Assembly: GCF_024124905.1 (NCBI RefSeq) | Contig: NZ_JAMXST010000005.1 | Span: forward strand, 248,001 to 312,000 | DNA length: 64,000 bases | Origin: Cellulosimicrobium cellulans | GTDB lineage: Bacteria; Actinomycetota; Actinomycetes; Actinomycetales; Cellulomonadaceae | Reading direction: 5' to 3' | Shown: piece by piece, positions 27,274 through 36,630 of the stretch | Numbering within the stretch: position 1 is the stretch's first letter | Layout of the letters: every line of letters begins with the position of its first letter | Notes under the pieces: model-generated | Told to the model about the DNA's origin: nothing | What the model saw: the letters and a program-made list of their open reading frames with translations, nothing else | Database searches by the model: none | Translations under genes and position numbers: made by a program

Positions 27274-28229
27274 GCGACCGCCCCCGCCGGCTCGCGCGCG
27301 GGCGCCGCCGTCGGCGCAGGGTCGCGGGCCGGCCAGAGCAGGACCACGACCGCCACCACCATGACCGCCAGCGCCACGAGGAGCAGGGCGTTCCCGGCCT
27401 GGAGGTGTCCCGGGCTGAGCCCGGGCCCCCTCCGCACGCCGTCGCCGTTCCCCAGCCCCAGCCAGCGCAACGAGAGCCCGGCCAGCGCGACGAGCCCGCC
27501 GAGCGTCAGGCCCAGGACGAGCTGGGTCGCACGCTCGACGCGGCGGGCGACCCGGCGGCGCAGCCACATGTCCCACCGCTCGTCCACGTCCTCGACCGCC
27601 GGTCGCGACGCGACGAGGCGCAGCACTACCTCCGAGGCCACGACGGCGACGACCGTCCCGACCAGGAGCGGTACCGTCCACAGCCACCCGGGGAAGGGTG
27701 CGACGGTGTACGCCTCGTACCGGCCGACGACGCGGGAGATCGAGCGCGGGCCGTCGGACAGGAGGCCGAACGCCACGCTCGCGACGACGAGGCCCCCGGC
27801 CCAGGTCCACGTCAGGCGACGGGTGAGCGTCGGGACGACGTCGGCCGTCGAGCGCGCGACGAGCCGCGCCTCGCGCTGGCGGTGCGTCGGGCGCGGCCAC
27901 GTGAGCTCGCCCACCGCGTGGACGGCCAGGGCGCCGACGAGCGCGACGAGCGGCAGCACCGCCGTCGTCCGCGCGCCGAGCGGGACGAGCCCGAGGTACC
28001 AGTACAGCGACGGCAGCAGGACCCCCGCGGCGACGAGCAGACCCGAGCCGGCGCTCGTCACCGCGGAGTGCCGCACCGCGCGCCGCCCTGCCGAGCTCGG
28101 CACGACGGCACGTCGGCCGTCCCACCACAGGAGCCCGGCGACGACGGCCGCGGCGAGCAGCGCGCCGTCGACCGCGAGGGCGACCGGGAACGGCAACGGG
28201 TTCCCCAGCATCCACGACACCCAGCTCAT
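27270..28229 (-). CDS. Membrane protein (DUF1648-like) co-transcribed with GntR regulator
   Basis: A 319-residue protein with about seven hydrophobic helices and a His/Arg-rich cytoplasmic loop (TWPRPTHRQREARLV). ATG 28229 is chosen because GGAGGT lies 4 nt upstream; a GTG six bases earlier overlaps that site. Size and its pairing with a YtrA-type regulator resemble DUF1648/SdpI-like membrane proteins, but I cannot confirm the family. Confidence 0.65.
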   Translation of the reverse strand: MSWVSWMLGNPLPFPVALAVDGALLAAAVVAGLLWWDGRRAVVPSSAGRRAVRHSAVTSAGSGLLVAAGVLLPSLYWYLGLVPLGARTTAVLPLVALVGALAVHAVGELTWPRPTHRQREARLVARSTADVVPTLTRRLTWTWAGGLVVASVAFGLLSDGPRSISRVVGRYEAYTVAPFPGWLWTVPLLVGTVVAVVASEVVLRLVASRPAVEDVDERWDMWLRRRVARRVERATQLVLGLTLGGLVALAGLSLRWLGLGNGDGVRRGPGLSPGHLQAGNALLLVALAVMVVAVVVLLWPARDPAPTAAPAREPAGAVA

Positions 28230-28251
28230 GTCCACCTCCGTCAGAGATTAT

Positions 28252-28270
28252 TGATCATGAACTATGATCA
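28252..28270. promoter_or_regulatory. Operator of the GntR/membrane-protein operon
   Basis: A perfect TGATCAT-N5-ATGATCA palindrome inside an AT-rich island (unusual for this genome), 23-41 bp upstream of the membrane-protein start. Strong candidate for the YtrA-type repressor site. Confidence 0.65.
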
Positions 28271-28312
28271 TTTAGCAGAGGCTTGTCAACCGTCTCGTCG
28301 GGGTGCGGACCG

Positions 28313-28876
28313 TCAGGCCGCGTCAGGGACGGGCAGCGACCAGTAGGCGGGGAGCAGCTCCGGCTCGACGAGACGCACCTCGGTTGGCACGGCGTCGTCG
28401 GGCGTGAGGAAGTACTGCGTGCTGCGGCTCGAGACGGCGCCCGTGCAGACGGGGGCCTCGGGGAACGGCATGCCCGGGAGCGCCGACGCGCCCGCCGTGA
28501 ACTCGCGCCCGGCGGCGTCGAGCAGCACGACCTCGCACGACGAGTACGTCTCCTCCTCGCTCGCCGGGGCGTCGGGCGCGTCCGACCGCAGCGACACGTC
28601 GGCGGCCCAGAGCGTGTAGCCGTCGGGCGCCTCGATGCGGTCCCCGTACCCGTCGTCGAGCCAGTCGACCTCCTCGAGCCCGGCGAGTCGCGCCCGGACG
28701 TCGCCGACCTGCGCCCAGCCCTCGGCGTCGGCCGTGTGGGCGCGGTGCGGCGCCGACGCCCACCACCCCTGCACCGCGTCGGAGCGCCACGTGAGGGTGC
28801 CGAGCGCCGCGAGCGCCCCCGCCAGCACGACGAGCCACCACCGGTTCGCGCGCCACCACCCCACGCTCCCGCTCAT
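28313..28876 (-). CDS. Single-pass exported protein, operon gene 3
   Basis: A 187-residue protein with one N-terminal helix (WWLVVLAGALAALGTLTW) and an extracytoplasmic domain containing two cysteines (SSCEVVLLD, VCTGAVSS). The sequence pattern GYTLWAADVSLRSD ... CEVVLLDAAGREF resembles the beta-sandwich DUF4352-type domains seen in its two upstream neighbours (inference). Start overlaps the preceding stop. Function unknown. Confidence 0.65.
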   Translation of the reverse strand: MSGSVGWWRANRWWLVVLAGALAALGTLTWRSDAVQGWWASAPHRAHTADAEGWAQVGDVRARLAGLEEVDWLDDGYGDRIEAPDGYTLWAADVSLRSDAPDAPASEEETYSSCEVVLLDAAGREFTAGASALPGMPFPEAPVCTGAVSSRSTQYFLTPDDAVPTEVRLVEPELLPAYWSLPVPDAA

Positions 28877-29544
28877 CCGTCCCACCCCCCGGGGACGAGC
28901 GCGGGCCGCACCACGTCGACGACGGCGTCGGCCGCGGGCCGCTCCAGGCGACCGAGGTCGATCTCGGCGACCGCCTGCGGGCGGTCGATGTCCGCGTCGT
29001 CGTGCTCCGTGAGGACCCGCAGCACGACGTCCCCGTCGAGCGCACGCCCGGGCACCTCGACGACCACGGTCCCGGCCTCGGGGACGTCCGGGTCCACGAA
29101 CGTGCTCATCATCGTGTTGCTCGCGCGGTGCGACGCCGCGTGGTCGCGCCCCGCGGCGTCGCGCAGCTCGAGCGCCTCGATGCCGGCCTCCTTCGTGGTG
29201 CCGGACACCGCGAGATCGACGGCGACCCACGCGCCGTCGGTCGTCAGCGTGTCGAACCCGTCCTCGAGCACCGTGCCCGTGCGCACGTCGTCGACGCGCA
29301 CGCGCAGCGGGCCCGCGGTGACGACCTCGCCGACGCCGCCGCGCGTCGTCGTCGCCGTGAGCGTGGGCCACCACGTGTCGACGCGCGCCACCGCGGCCCC
29401 GACGCCCACGGCGAGGAGGAGCAGGACGACGGTCACGACGACGTCCGCACGCCGCGGGCGCACGGGCGCGGCGGGCTCACCGGCGGTCGCGGGATCGCCC
29501 GCGGTCGCCGGGGTGGTCGCCGTGTCCACGGTGGGCTCGGTCAC
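28873..29544 (-). CDS. Single-pass exported protein, operon gene 2
   Basis: A 223-residue protein: Ala/Thr/Pro-rich cytoplasmic start (about 33 residues), one helix (VVVTVVLLLLAVGVGAAVA), then a domain with VRVDDVRTGTVLEDGF and WVAVDLAVSGT, similar in style to DUF4352 Ig-like domains. GTG start overlaps the previous gene and its stop overlaps the next (ATGA), so three genes are tightly coupled. Function unknown. Confidence 0.65.
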   Translation of the reverse strand: MTEPTVDTATTPATAGDPATAGEPAAPVRPRRADVVVTVVLLLLAVGVGAAVARVDTWWPTLTATTTRGGVGEVVTAGPLRVRVDDVRTGTVLEDGFDTLTTDGAWVAVDLAVSGTTKEAGIEALELRDAAGRDHAASHRASNTMMSTFVDPDVPEAGTVVVEVPGRALDGDVVLRVLTEHDDADIDRPQAVAEIDLGRLERPAADAVVDVVRPALVPGGWDG

Positions 29545-30248
29545 CACGCCTCCTCGTCCTCGGGCGGGTCCACGATCTCCGGCGGGACGTCGCCGGGCGG
29601 GACGTCCACGAGCACCACGGCGCCCGTCTCGGCCCACCGGCGCCCGCCGCCGACCGTCATGTCGCGGTAGCGGAAGCTCGGGACGGTGACGGTGAGCGGC
29701 TCGTCGGGGGCGGCGGACGTCGCGCCGCCCTCGGGGACCGTCACAGGCCACAGCAGGGCGACGTCCTCGGCCAGGCCCGGCTGCAGCTCGGGGTAGACCG
29801 AGGCGTCGCGCACGAGCAGCGTCGGGTCCGGGCGGTCCGGTTCCGCGTCGCCCGCGAGCGCCAGCCCGCCCGGCAGCGCGTCGGGGAGCGTCACCGCGGT
29901 GCGGTCCAGACGTCGGGGCTCGCGGTCGGTGTCCAGCGCACCCACCACCACGACCAGCCACGCGTCGGCGCCGGAGTCCTCGAGCGCGGAGACCTGCACG
30001 GCGTCCGTCACGGACCACGACCGCACCGTCAGGTCGAACGGTCCCGTCGGGACGGGCTCCCCCGCGGCGGCGTGGGCGGGCCCCGCCTCGGCGGCGACGT
30101 GCCGCGCGAACCCGCCGGCCGCCGCCGTCCCCGCCACGAGGCCGAGCACGACCGCCAACGCGACACGGCGGGGCCACGTCCCGACGACCGCGCGGAGCAG
30201 CGGGATGCTGCGGGCGGCCCTCGGCGCGGTCGACGTCACGGCGCGCAT
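29541..30248 (-). CDS. Single-pass exported protein, operon gene 1
   Basis: A 235-residue protein with a basic N-terminus, one helix (VALAVVLGLVAGTAAAGG) and an extracytoplasmic domain (FDLTVRSWSVTDAVQVSALE, DAWLVVVVGALDTDREP) ending in a Pro/Asp/Glu-rich tail. First gene of a three-gene operon of similar single-pass proteins. No family confirmed. Confidence 0.65.
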   Translation of the reverse strand: MRAVTSTAPRAARSIPLLRAVVGTWPRRVALAVVLGLVAGTAAAGGFARHVAAEAGPAHAAAGEPVPTGPFDLTVRSWSVTDAVQVSALEDSGADAWLVVVVGALDTDREPRRLDRTAVTLPDALPGGLALAGDAEPDRPDPTLLVRDASVYPELQPGLAEDVALLWPVTVPEGGATSAAPDEPLTVTVPSFRYRDMTVGGGRRWAETGAVVLVDVPPGDVPPEIVDPPEDEEAW

Positions 30249-30272
30249 CCTACGGGGCGGGCGGCGTGCCCG

Positions 30273-30977
30273 TCAGGCCCCGCGGACGAGGAGCGTCGTG
30301 ACGGGTCCCATGACGATCGCGTACATGAACGCGAAGAACAGCGTGTGCAGCAGGACGAACAGGAGCGCGGCGCGCACGGCGCCCCGGGCCCGGAAGTGCG
30401 TGCCGAGCTTGCGCACGAACTCGACGGGGTGGGCCAGGTCCCAGCTGTTGAAGCGCACGTACCGGCCCAGGTAGATGCCCACGGACACGAGCGCGAGCAC
30501 GACGAGCACGGCGATCCACGAGGACGCGTGCCGGAACGGGTCGTCGTCGTTCGGGTACAGCACGAGGGCGAGCAGCGCCTGCGCGAGGAAGACGTTGACG
30601 ACCGTGTTCATGACGCCCGACATCGCGAGCGTGAGCACGGCGACGATGTCGTACCAGAGCGGGACGTCCTCGCCCTCCTGCCGGTGGCTGTAGTTGAGCT
30701 CCGTGACGAGGTACCCCGCGTTGGGCAGCAGCAGGAGCCACACGAGGAACCCCGCTCCCGCGACCGTGAGGACCACCCACGGCGGGGCGCCGCCCGCGAT
30801 GAGCACGGCGTCGAGGACGACGACGAGCCCGAGGACGATGACGGGCGCGATCGACAGCCCGATGTTGAGCAGCATCGGCCGGTACAGGCGCGTGCGGTAG
30901 AGCGGGGCGCGCAGCACCACGAGGGCGAGCGCGTACACGTTGAGCAGGGCCACGCCCCCGAAGAGCCAGTCGAGCAC
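30273..30977 (-). CDS. DUF1361 family membrane protein
   Basis: A 234-residue polytopic protein with about seven helices; the LPNAGYLVTELNYSHR and PLWYDIVAVL stretches are characteristic of DUF1361 proteins. GTG 30977 is the only plausible start giving the usual family length; upstream in-frame sequence is low-complexity and belongs to the narK promoter region. Function unknown. Confidence 0.82.
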   Translation of the reverse strand: MLDWLFGGVALLNVYALALVVLRAPLYRTRLYRPMLLNIGLSIAPVIVLGLVVVLDAVLIAGGAPPWVVLTVAGAGFLVWLLLLPNAGYLVTELNYSHRQEGEDVPLWYDIVAVLTLAMSGVMNTVVNVFLAQALLALVLYPNDDDPFRHASSWIAVLVVLALVSVGIYLGRYVRFNSWDLAHPVEFVRKLGTHFRARGAVRAALLFVLLHTLFFAFMYAIVMGPVTTLLVRGA

Positions 30978-31094
30978 GCCCCCACGGTACGGGTGGTTCG
31001 CCGCGCGGGGCGCGACGAGCGTCGTTAGCGTGGAGTCGCTCGACGCAACGACCTCCCCGTGCCCGACGACGGGCACCTCCCACCAGGAGTCGCC

Positions 31095-32321
31095 ATGGCG
31101 CAGCAGCACGCGAGCGGGACCGCGGGCCCCGCCCCGACGACGACCTCCTCGACCGCCTCCCCGACCCTGATGCTCGTCCTCGCGACGATCGGGTTCGCCG
31201 TGAACTTCTGGGCATGGGCCCTCATCAGCCCGCTGGGCGCGGCGTACGGGCAGCTCTACCACCTCACCGACGTCCAGGTGTCCGTCCTCGTCGCCGTCCC
31301 GGTCGTCGTCGGCTCCCTCGGGCGCATCCCCGTGGGCGCGCTCACCGACCGCTACGGCGCGCGCATCATGTTCCCGCTGGTCAGCGCCCTGACGATCCTG
31401 CCCGTGCTGTTCGTCGGGCTCGTCGCGGACAGCTTCGTCGCGCTGCTCGTCGGCGGCTTCTTCCTCGGCCTCGGCGGGACGGCCTTCGCCGTCGGCGTCC
31501 CGTTCGTCAACGCCTGGTACCCGCCCGCGCGCCGCGGCACCGCCGTCGGGATCTTCGGCATGGGCATGGGCGGCACCGCGATCTCCGCCTTCACCACCGT
31601 GCGCATCCGCGACGCGTGGGGCGACGCCGCGCCGTTCCTCCTCGTCGCCGCCGTCCTCGCCGTGTTCGCCGTCGTGTCGTGGCTCCTGCTGCGCGTCCCG
31701 CCCGGCCGCGCGACCGCCCCCGCGGGCGGGTTCTGGGCCCGCACCTGGGCGACGTTCCGCCTGCCCGCCACCCTCCAGCTCTCCTGGCTGTACGCCGTCG
31801 GGTTCGGCGGGTTCGTCGCGTTCTCCGTCTACCTGCCGACGTTCCTCGTCAACGCCTACGACCTCACCGCGTCCGACGCCGCCGCCCGCACCGCGGGGTT
31901 CGTCGTGCTCGCCGTCCTCATGCGGCCCGTCGGGGGCGCGCTGTCCGACCGGTTCGGCGGCGTGCCCGTCTCCGTCGGGTGCTTCGCCGTCGTCACGGCG
32001 CTCGCCGCCGTCGTCGCGTTCCAGCCGTCGCTCGTGCCGGTCGGGACGATCGCGTTCCTCGGCCTCGCCGCCGCGCTCGGCGCGTCGTCGGGCGCGACGT
32101 TCGCCCTCGTCTCGAAGGTCGCGCCGGTCGAGAAGGTCGGGGCGGTCACCGGCCTCGTCGGCGCGGCCGGCGGCCTCGGCGGCTTCATCCCGCCGCTGCT
32201 CATGGGCGTCGTCTACCAGCTCGAGGGCACCTACGGCCTCGGCTTCGCGCTCCTCGCGCTCACCGCTCTCCTCACCCTGTTGTTCACCCTCGGCCCCGTC
32301 CGCCGCGCCGCCGCGACGTAG
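31095..32321 (+). CDS. narK: Nitrate/nitrite MFS transporter
   Basis: A 408-residue twelve-helix MFS transporter of the NarK/nitrate-nitrite porter family. Signatures: NFWAWALISPLG in helix 1, RIPVGALTDRYGAR loop, GTAFAVGVPFVNAWYPPARRGTA split across helix 4/5, and nitrate-signature-like GLGGTAFAVG and GAAGGLGGFIPP glycine motifs. GGAG precedes the ATG. It would import nitrate or exchange it for nitrite for the narGHJI reductase 13 kb downstream. Confidence 0.9.
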   Translation: MAQQHASGTAGPAPTTTSSTASPTLMLVLATIGFAVNFWAWALISPLGAAYGQLYHLTDVQVSVLVAVPVVVGSLGRIPVGALTDRYGARIMFPLVSALTILPVLFVGLVADSFVALLVGGFFLGLGGTAFAVGVPFVNAWYPPARRGTAVGIFGMGMGGTAISAFTTVRIRDAWGDAAPFLLVAAVLAVFAVVSWLLLRVPPGRATAPAGGFWARTWATFRLPATLQLSWLYAVGFGGFVAFSVYLPTFLVNAYDLTASDAAARTAGFVVLAVLMRPVGGALSDRFGGVPVSVGCFAVVTALAAVVAFQPSLVPVGTIAFLGLAAALGASSGATFALVSKVAPVEKVGAVTGLVGAAGGLGGFIPPLLMGVVYQLEGTYGLGFALLALTALLTLLFTLGPVRRAAAT

Positions 32322-32348
32322 CGACCCGCGGCCTCGATGGTGGCCGGG

Positions 32349-32388
32349 GTCGCTATCTCGACCCGGGAGTCGCCATCTCGACGGGGGG
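32349..32388. repeat. 20-bp tandem repeat, two units
   Basis: Two adjacent 20-bp units sharing GTCGCYATCTCGAC, between narK and the convergent ABC gene. Similar in style, not in sequence, to the 21-bp and 19-bp arrays elsewhere in the window. Confidence 0.7.
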
Positions 32389-34383
32389 TCACACCCGGAG
32401 CGCCTCGCTCGGTTGGATGCGGCGCGCGCGCAGGGAGGCCGCTACCCCGCCGAGCACCCCGACGACGACGCCACCCGCGACCGCGACCGGGACGTGTCCC
32501 AGGTCGAGGACCGGGGTCCAGCGTCGGGCGATGGTGATCGCCAGGAGGGCGGCGACTCCCGTGGCCGCGCCTGCGACGCCGCCGACGACACCCACGAGCG
32601 CGGCCTCCGTCATGACGAGCCGGCTCACGTGGCGCGCCTGGGCGCCGATCGCGCGCCGCATCCCGATCTCCCGGGAGCGTTCGAGCACGGACATCGTCAT
32701 CGCGCTCGTCAGGGAGACGACCGAGGCGAGGATCGCTACCCCCGTGAGGACGAGGAGGATCGTCCGGACGTCGTTCTCGATCTCCCCGCGCAGGCCGCGA
32801 GGGTCGGGCGGCGCGACGATCGTGAACGCCTCGGGTGTGCTGGGCCGCAGCACGAGGGGGGCCTGCGCCGCGACCTGCTGGGCTGCGCCGGTCGCGGTGA
32901 AGACGTAGACCTCGTGCTCCGCGGCGGGTCGCAGCGCGGCCGCGACGTCGACGGGCACGAGGACCGCCTGGATGACGTTCGTGACGCGATAGCCCTGGTC
33001 GACGATGCCGCGCACCACGAACGACCGTCCGTCGAGCACGACCTGCGGGCGCGCGCTGAGCGGCCCGAGACCGAGCCGGTCGGCGATCGCCCGCCCGAGC
33101 AGCACCTCGCCGTCCCCGAGCGGGCCCGGCGTCCCGCCTGCCCAGTCGACGCCGAGCTCCGCGGCATGGTCGATGCCGTCGCCGACGCCGAGCAGGAAGG
33201 CGTCCGGCACGCTGGCGGCCTCGCCCGGCAGGGCGACCGTCATCATCCCGTTCCGGGACACGAGCGCCGCGGCGTCCACACCGGGCAGGTCCGCGAGCCG
33301 GGCGACGGCCTCCCCGGGCACGCCCGGCGCGGTCCCGTCGACGACGACGGGCAGCCCCGCCTCGGCAGCGGCGAGGGGCATCGTCAGGGTCACGGCCCGG
33401 TTGAGCCGGGCGTCGAACCGCTCGGAGACCTGGGCCTGCGCCGACGCCGAGAGACCGACCGTCGTCAGGGCCAGGGCCACCCCGACCGCGACGGAGGCCG
33501 CGAGCGTGGCGGTGCGGCCGCGTCGGGAGGCGACCGACGCGGCCGCGTCACGGACCACCGTGCGGAACCCGACCCGGTGTCGTGCCCGACGTCGGTCCTC
33601 GCCCCCGGCCGGTCCCGTCGCCTCCGGCGACGGCCCGGCGAGCAGCAGGTCGAGGCCCGCGACCGCCGTGGTGGCGGTGCCGACGCCCTCGGCCGCACCT
33701 GCACCGACGCCTCCGGTGTCGGTGACGACGAGGCCGTCGCGCACCACGAGCCGCCGCTGCGCGCGAGCCGCGATCTCCGGCGAGTGGGTGACGAGCACGA
33801 CCGTCGTGCCGGTGCGGTGCAGGTCGGTGAGAAGCTCCAGCACGGACTCCGACGTCGCGGTGTCGAGGTTGCCGGTCGGCTCGTCGGCCACGATCGTCCC
33901 AGACCCGACCGAGAGCGCACGCGCGATCGCGACGCGCTGCCGCTGCCCGCCCGACAGGTCGCTGGCGCGACGGTGCGCGGTCTCCGAGAGCCCGACACGG
34001 TCCAGCGCCTCCAGCGCCCTGAGGCGACGCTCGTCGGCGGGCACGCCGGCGTAGAGCATGCCGAGCTCGACGTTGTCCACGACCGTCCGGTGGTCCATGA
34101 GGTGGAACCCCTGGAACACGAAGCCGAACGTCTCCCCGCGCAGGCGCGCCCGCTCACGCTCCCCGAGGGAGGCGACGTCCCGGCCGTCGAGCCGGTACGT
34201 GCCCGAGGTCGGCGCGTCCAGGAGGGCGAGGATGTTGAGGAGCGTCGACTTGCCGCTGCCGGACGGGCCCTCGACGGCGAGGAACTCCCCCGGGCCGATC
34301 CTCAGGTCGACCCCTCGCAGCGCCTCGACCGGCTGCGCGCCCGGGTACGTCTTGGTGACCCCCGCGAGGTCGAACGTCGTCAC
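32389..34383 (-). CDS. MacB-type fused ABC ATPase-permease
   Basis: A 664-residue fusion. Residues 1-225 are an ATPase (Walker A GPSGSGKST, FVFQGFHLMDHRTVVDN, signature [15 protein letters not shown], Walker B IVADEPTGNLD). A Gly/Ala linker leads to one helix (about 290-315), a large extracytoplasmic MacB_PCD domain and three C-terminal helices. The LERSREIGMRRAIG motif of MacB permeases is present. GTG start overlaps the adaptor stop. With the adjacent PG-binding adaptor it forms a MacAB-like exporter or mechanotransmission machine. Confidence 0.9.
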   Translation of the reverse strand: MTTFDLAGVTKTYPGAQPVEALRGVDLRIGPGEFLAVEGPSGSGKSTLLNILALLDAPTSGTYRLDGRDVASLGERERARLRGETFGFVFQGFHLMDHRTVVDNVELGMLYAGVPADERRLRALEALDRVGLSETAHRRASDLSGGQRQRVAIARALSVGSGTIVADEPTGNLDTATSESVLELLTDLHRTGTTVVLVTHSPEIAARAQRRLVVRDGLVVTDTGGVGAGAAEGVGTATTAVAGLDLLLAGPSPEATGPAGGEDRRRARHRVGFRTVVRDAAASVASRRGRTATLAASVAVGVALALTTVGLSASAQAQVSERFDARLNRAVTLTMPLAAAEAGLPVVVDGTAPGVPGEAVARLADLPGVDAAALVSRNGMMTVALPGEAASVPDAFLLGVGDGIDHAAELGVDWAGGTPGPLGDGEVLLGRAIADRLGLGPLSARPQVVLDGRSFVVRGIVDQGYRVTNVIQAVLVPVDVAAALRPAAEHEVYVFTATGAAQQVAAQAPLVLRPSTPEAFTIVAPPDPRGLRGEIENDVRTILLVLTGVAILASVVSLTSAMTMSVLERSREIGMRRAIGAQARHVSRLVMTEAALVGVVGGVAGAATGVAALLAITIARRWTPVLDLGHVPVAVAGGVVVGVLGGVAASLRARRIQPSEALRV

Positions 34384-35642
34384 TCGACCTTCACCTCGTC
34401 GCCCGCCGACAGGGCGTCGGCGGTGACGGGTTCGACGGCGCTGGTCCCGCCCAGGCGCCCGAGCTCGCGGACCTCGACCTCGCGGAACGAGCCGTCGGGC
34501 TCGCGCCGCTGGACGACGGCGGTGCCGTCGGAGTGCACGGCGACGGCACGGGCCGGGACACGCAGAGCCTCGTCGGCCACCGCGGACACCGTGATCGTCG
34601 TGAGCACGTTCGCCCCCAGCCACGTGCTGTCGATCGGCTGCGCCGCCACCAACGGCACCCCGACCTCGACCGGGGCCGCCTCGTCCCCCGTCGCCGTCGG
34701 CGGGGCGGGGATCGCGCCGAGCGTGGCGTCGAGCACCGTGCCGTCGGGGCCGGAGAGCGTCGCGGTCATCCCCTCGCCGAGGACGGGAAGGACCGAGACC
34801 GCCACCTTCGCCTGCGCGACGACGGCGCCCTGGCCCAGGGTGATCGTCGCGTTCTCGGCCGTGAGCACGTCCCCCACGTCCGGCGTCGTGCCGACGACGG
34901 CGGGCAGCGAGCCCGTGACGACGAGCTCGCCGCGCGGCACGACCACGAGCTGCGCGGGGGCCGCCGGCGCGACGGAGCCGGTCGTGCCGTCGACCGGAGC
35001 GGCCGGGTCGGTGCCTGTGCCGTCGGTCGGAGCAACCTCAGATACCGCATCGCCGGTGGACGGCGCCGGCGCGTTCTGACCCGGCGTCTGCAACTCGTCG
35101 GCGGGCGCCTCGCGGGTGGTCGGCTCGTACCCGATGTCCTTGTAGAGGGCGCGCACGGCCTGGGCAGTCTGCGGGCCGAACTCCCCCAGGCCGCCCACGC
35201 GGTAGCCGAGGTCACGCAGGAACCGCTGCAGCTGCTCGACGTCCGGGCCGGTCGCTCCCTCGACGAGGTCGCGGTAGTACGGGAACGCCCCGGTGGTGGC
35301 GATGACGGGACGGCCGCTGACCTCCAGCACGACAGCGCCCGCCCGCAGCTCGGAACCCGCCGGGACCCCGACAGCCGTCACCACGGACTGGTCACCGCTC
35401 CCGGCGGCGACCTGGACGCTTGCCGCCGACTCGCGCACGACGTCCGACCGCGCAGTGATCTGCTCCGACAGCGCACCGAAGGTCACCGTCGCCACGATGT
35501 CACCGGGCGGCGGAGGTGCCGCGTTCGCGGCGACCTGTGCCGGGGACTGGAAGCTCGCCGCCGCGAACCACCCGCCCACGAGCCCCCCGACGAGGAGGAC
35601 GGTCACGACCGCCCCGACGACGACGCGGCGGCGAGGAATCAC
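34380..35642 (-). CDS. Membrane adaptor with internal peptidoglycan-binding domain, locus 2
   Basis: A 420-residue MacA/HlyD-like adaptor with an N-terminal helix (about 8-28), beta domains, and a PG_binding_1 domain at about 129-172 (GPDVEQLQRFLRDLGY ... FGPQTAQAVRALYKDIGY). An Ala/Pro/Thr/Asp-rich insert of about 55 residues follows the PG domain, longer than in the locus-1 paralogue. Its start overlaps the lipoprotein stop and its stop overlaps the MacB start, giving a three-gene coupled operon. Confidence 0.87.
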   Translation of the reverse strand: MIPRRRVVVGAVVTVLLVGGLVGGWFAAASFQSPAQVAANAAPPPPGDIVATVTFGALSEQITARSDVVRESAASVQVAAGSGDQSVVTAVGVPAGSELRAGAVVLEVSGRPVIATTGAFPYYRDLVEGATGPDVEQLQRFLRDLGYRVGGLGEFGPQTAQAVRALYKDIGYEPTTREAPADELQTPGQNAPAPSTGDAVSEVAPTDGTGTDPAAPVDGTTGSVAPAAPAQLVVVPRGELVVTGSLPAVVGTTPDVGDVLTAENATITLGQGAVVAQAKVAVSVLPVLGEGMTATLSGPDGTVLDATLGAIPAPPTATGDEAAPVEVGVPLVAAQPIDSTWLGANVLTTITVSAVADEALRVPARAVAVHSDGTAVVQRREPDGSFREVEVRELGRLGGTSAVEPVTADALSAGDEVKVE

Positions 35643-36574
35643 CCGACCCCCGCCCCGTCCAAGATCTCCCGGGACTGCTTCTCGAAGGCATTCTTCTCCT
35701 CGAGGAGCGTGGCCAGCGCGTCCTCGTTCTCCGCGACGACCGTCGTCTGACGCTCCCACTCCGCGTCGTACAGCGCCTGCGCGTAGCCGGAGCTCTCCTG
35801 GCACTCGGCGTCGAACGTCGCGAGCCGGATCTCCTCCGCCTTCTGCTCCGGCGTCCGCTCGTTCTCCATACCGTCGGCGATCTCGCCGAACGACGCGCTC
35901 ATCGTCTCGGTCGGCGTCCCACCGTCCTCGCCGTTCGGGCTCGACGGGAGATCGGTGACGCCGAGCGGCTGCATGCACGTCACCCACTTCTCGGCTGCCG
36001 CCACGACCGCGGGATCCAGGGCCGCGCCGTTCCAGGCCGACGCGCCGAGGCCGGCGAGGGCGTTGTTGATCCGCATGCCTTCCGTGGGCAGCTCCTCTCG
36101 CGCCTCGTCGACGCACGCCCAGAACTGCTCGTCCTGTTCCGGCGACCAGGACATCGACTCCTCGCTCGCCGCCCTGATGATGGCGGCGTTCGGGTCGGGC
36201 GCCCCGCTGTACCCCCACCGCGCGGCCGTCTCGACGTTGAACAGCCGTCGCCCACCGAGCGACATGGACTCCGAACGCACCGAGACGTCGACCTGCGGAC
36301 GCTGATAATCGAAGCCCTCGTCCCGCATGCACGCCTCGACCAGCACGCCCTCCGCGGCGTCGCCGAGGGCGTTGTCGACCCTGTACGCGTCCAGGGGCAT
36401 CACCCACTTCAGCCGGTTCTTTTCACCGTCGCCCGGCGCTGCCGCCTCGACCGATCCTGCCGCTGTTTCGTGATCGCGTTCCAAACCCCCGTCGGCCTCC
36501 ATCGTTCCGCATCCCGCGACGACAAAGCAGAAGACCGCCCCACCGACAACCCCGGACAACGCTCGAACTCGCAT
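35639..36574 (-). CDS. Four-cysteine putative lipoprotein, locus 2
   Basis: A 311-residue lipoprotein with lipobox VVAGC (Cys22). The mature part has four cysteines (contexts ACM, ACV, TCM, ECQ), the same number and order as the locus-1 lipoprotein, and shares the C-M-x3-G-x2-Y element and the later Trp/Cys/DLP element. It is larger than its paralogue because of charged helical insertions and a predicted helical C-terminal region (AEWERQTTVVAENEDALATL). ATG 36574 is used; a TTG four codons upstream is possible. Function unknown. Confidence 0.75.
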   Translation of the reverse strand: MRVRALSGVVGGAVFCFVVAGCGTMEADGGLERDHETAAGSVEAAAPGDGEKNRLKWVMPLDAYRVDNALGDAAEGVLVEACMRDEGFDYQRPQVDVSVRSESMSLGGRRLFNVETAARWGYSGAPDPNAAIIRAASEESMSWSPEQDEQFWACVDEAREELPTEGMRINNALAGLGASAWNGAALDPAVVAAAEKWVTCMQPLGVTDLPSSPNGEDGGTPTETMSASFGEIADGMENERTPEQKAEEIRLATFDAECQESSGYAQALYDAEWERQTTVVAENEDALATLLEEKNAFEKQSREILDGAGVG

Positions 36575-36630
36575 CGCAGCTCTCAACCCCTTCAGACTTC
36601 GGCACCCGTGACCCGGGGACGTGGTGGGGC

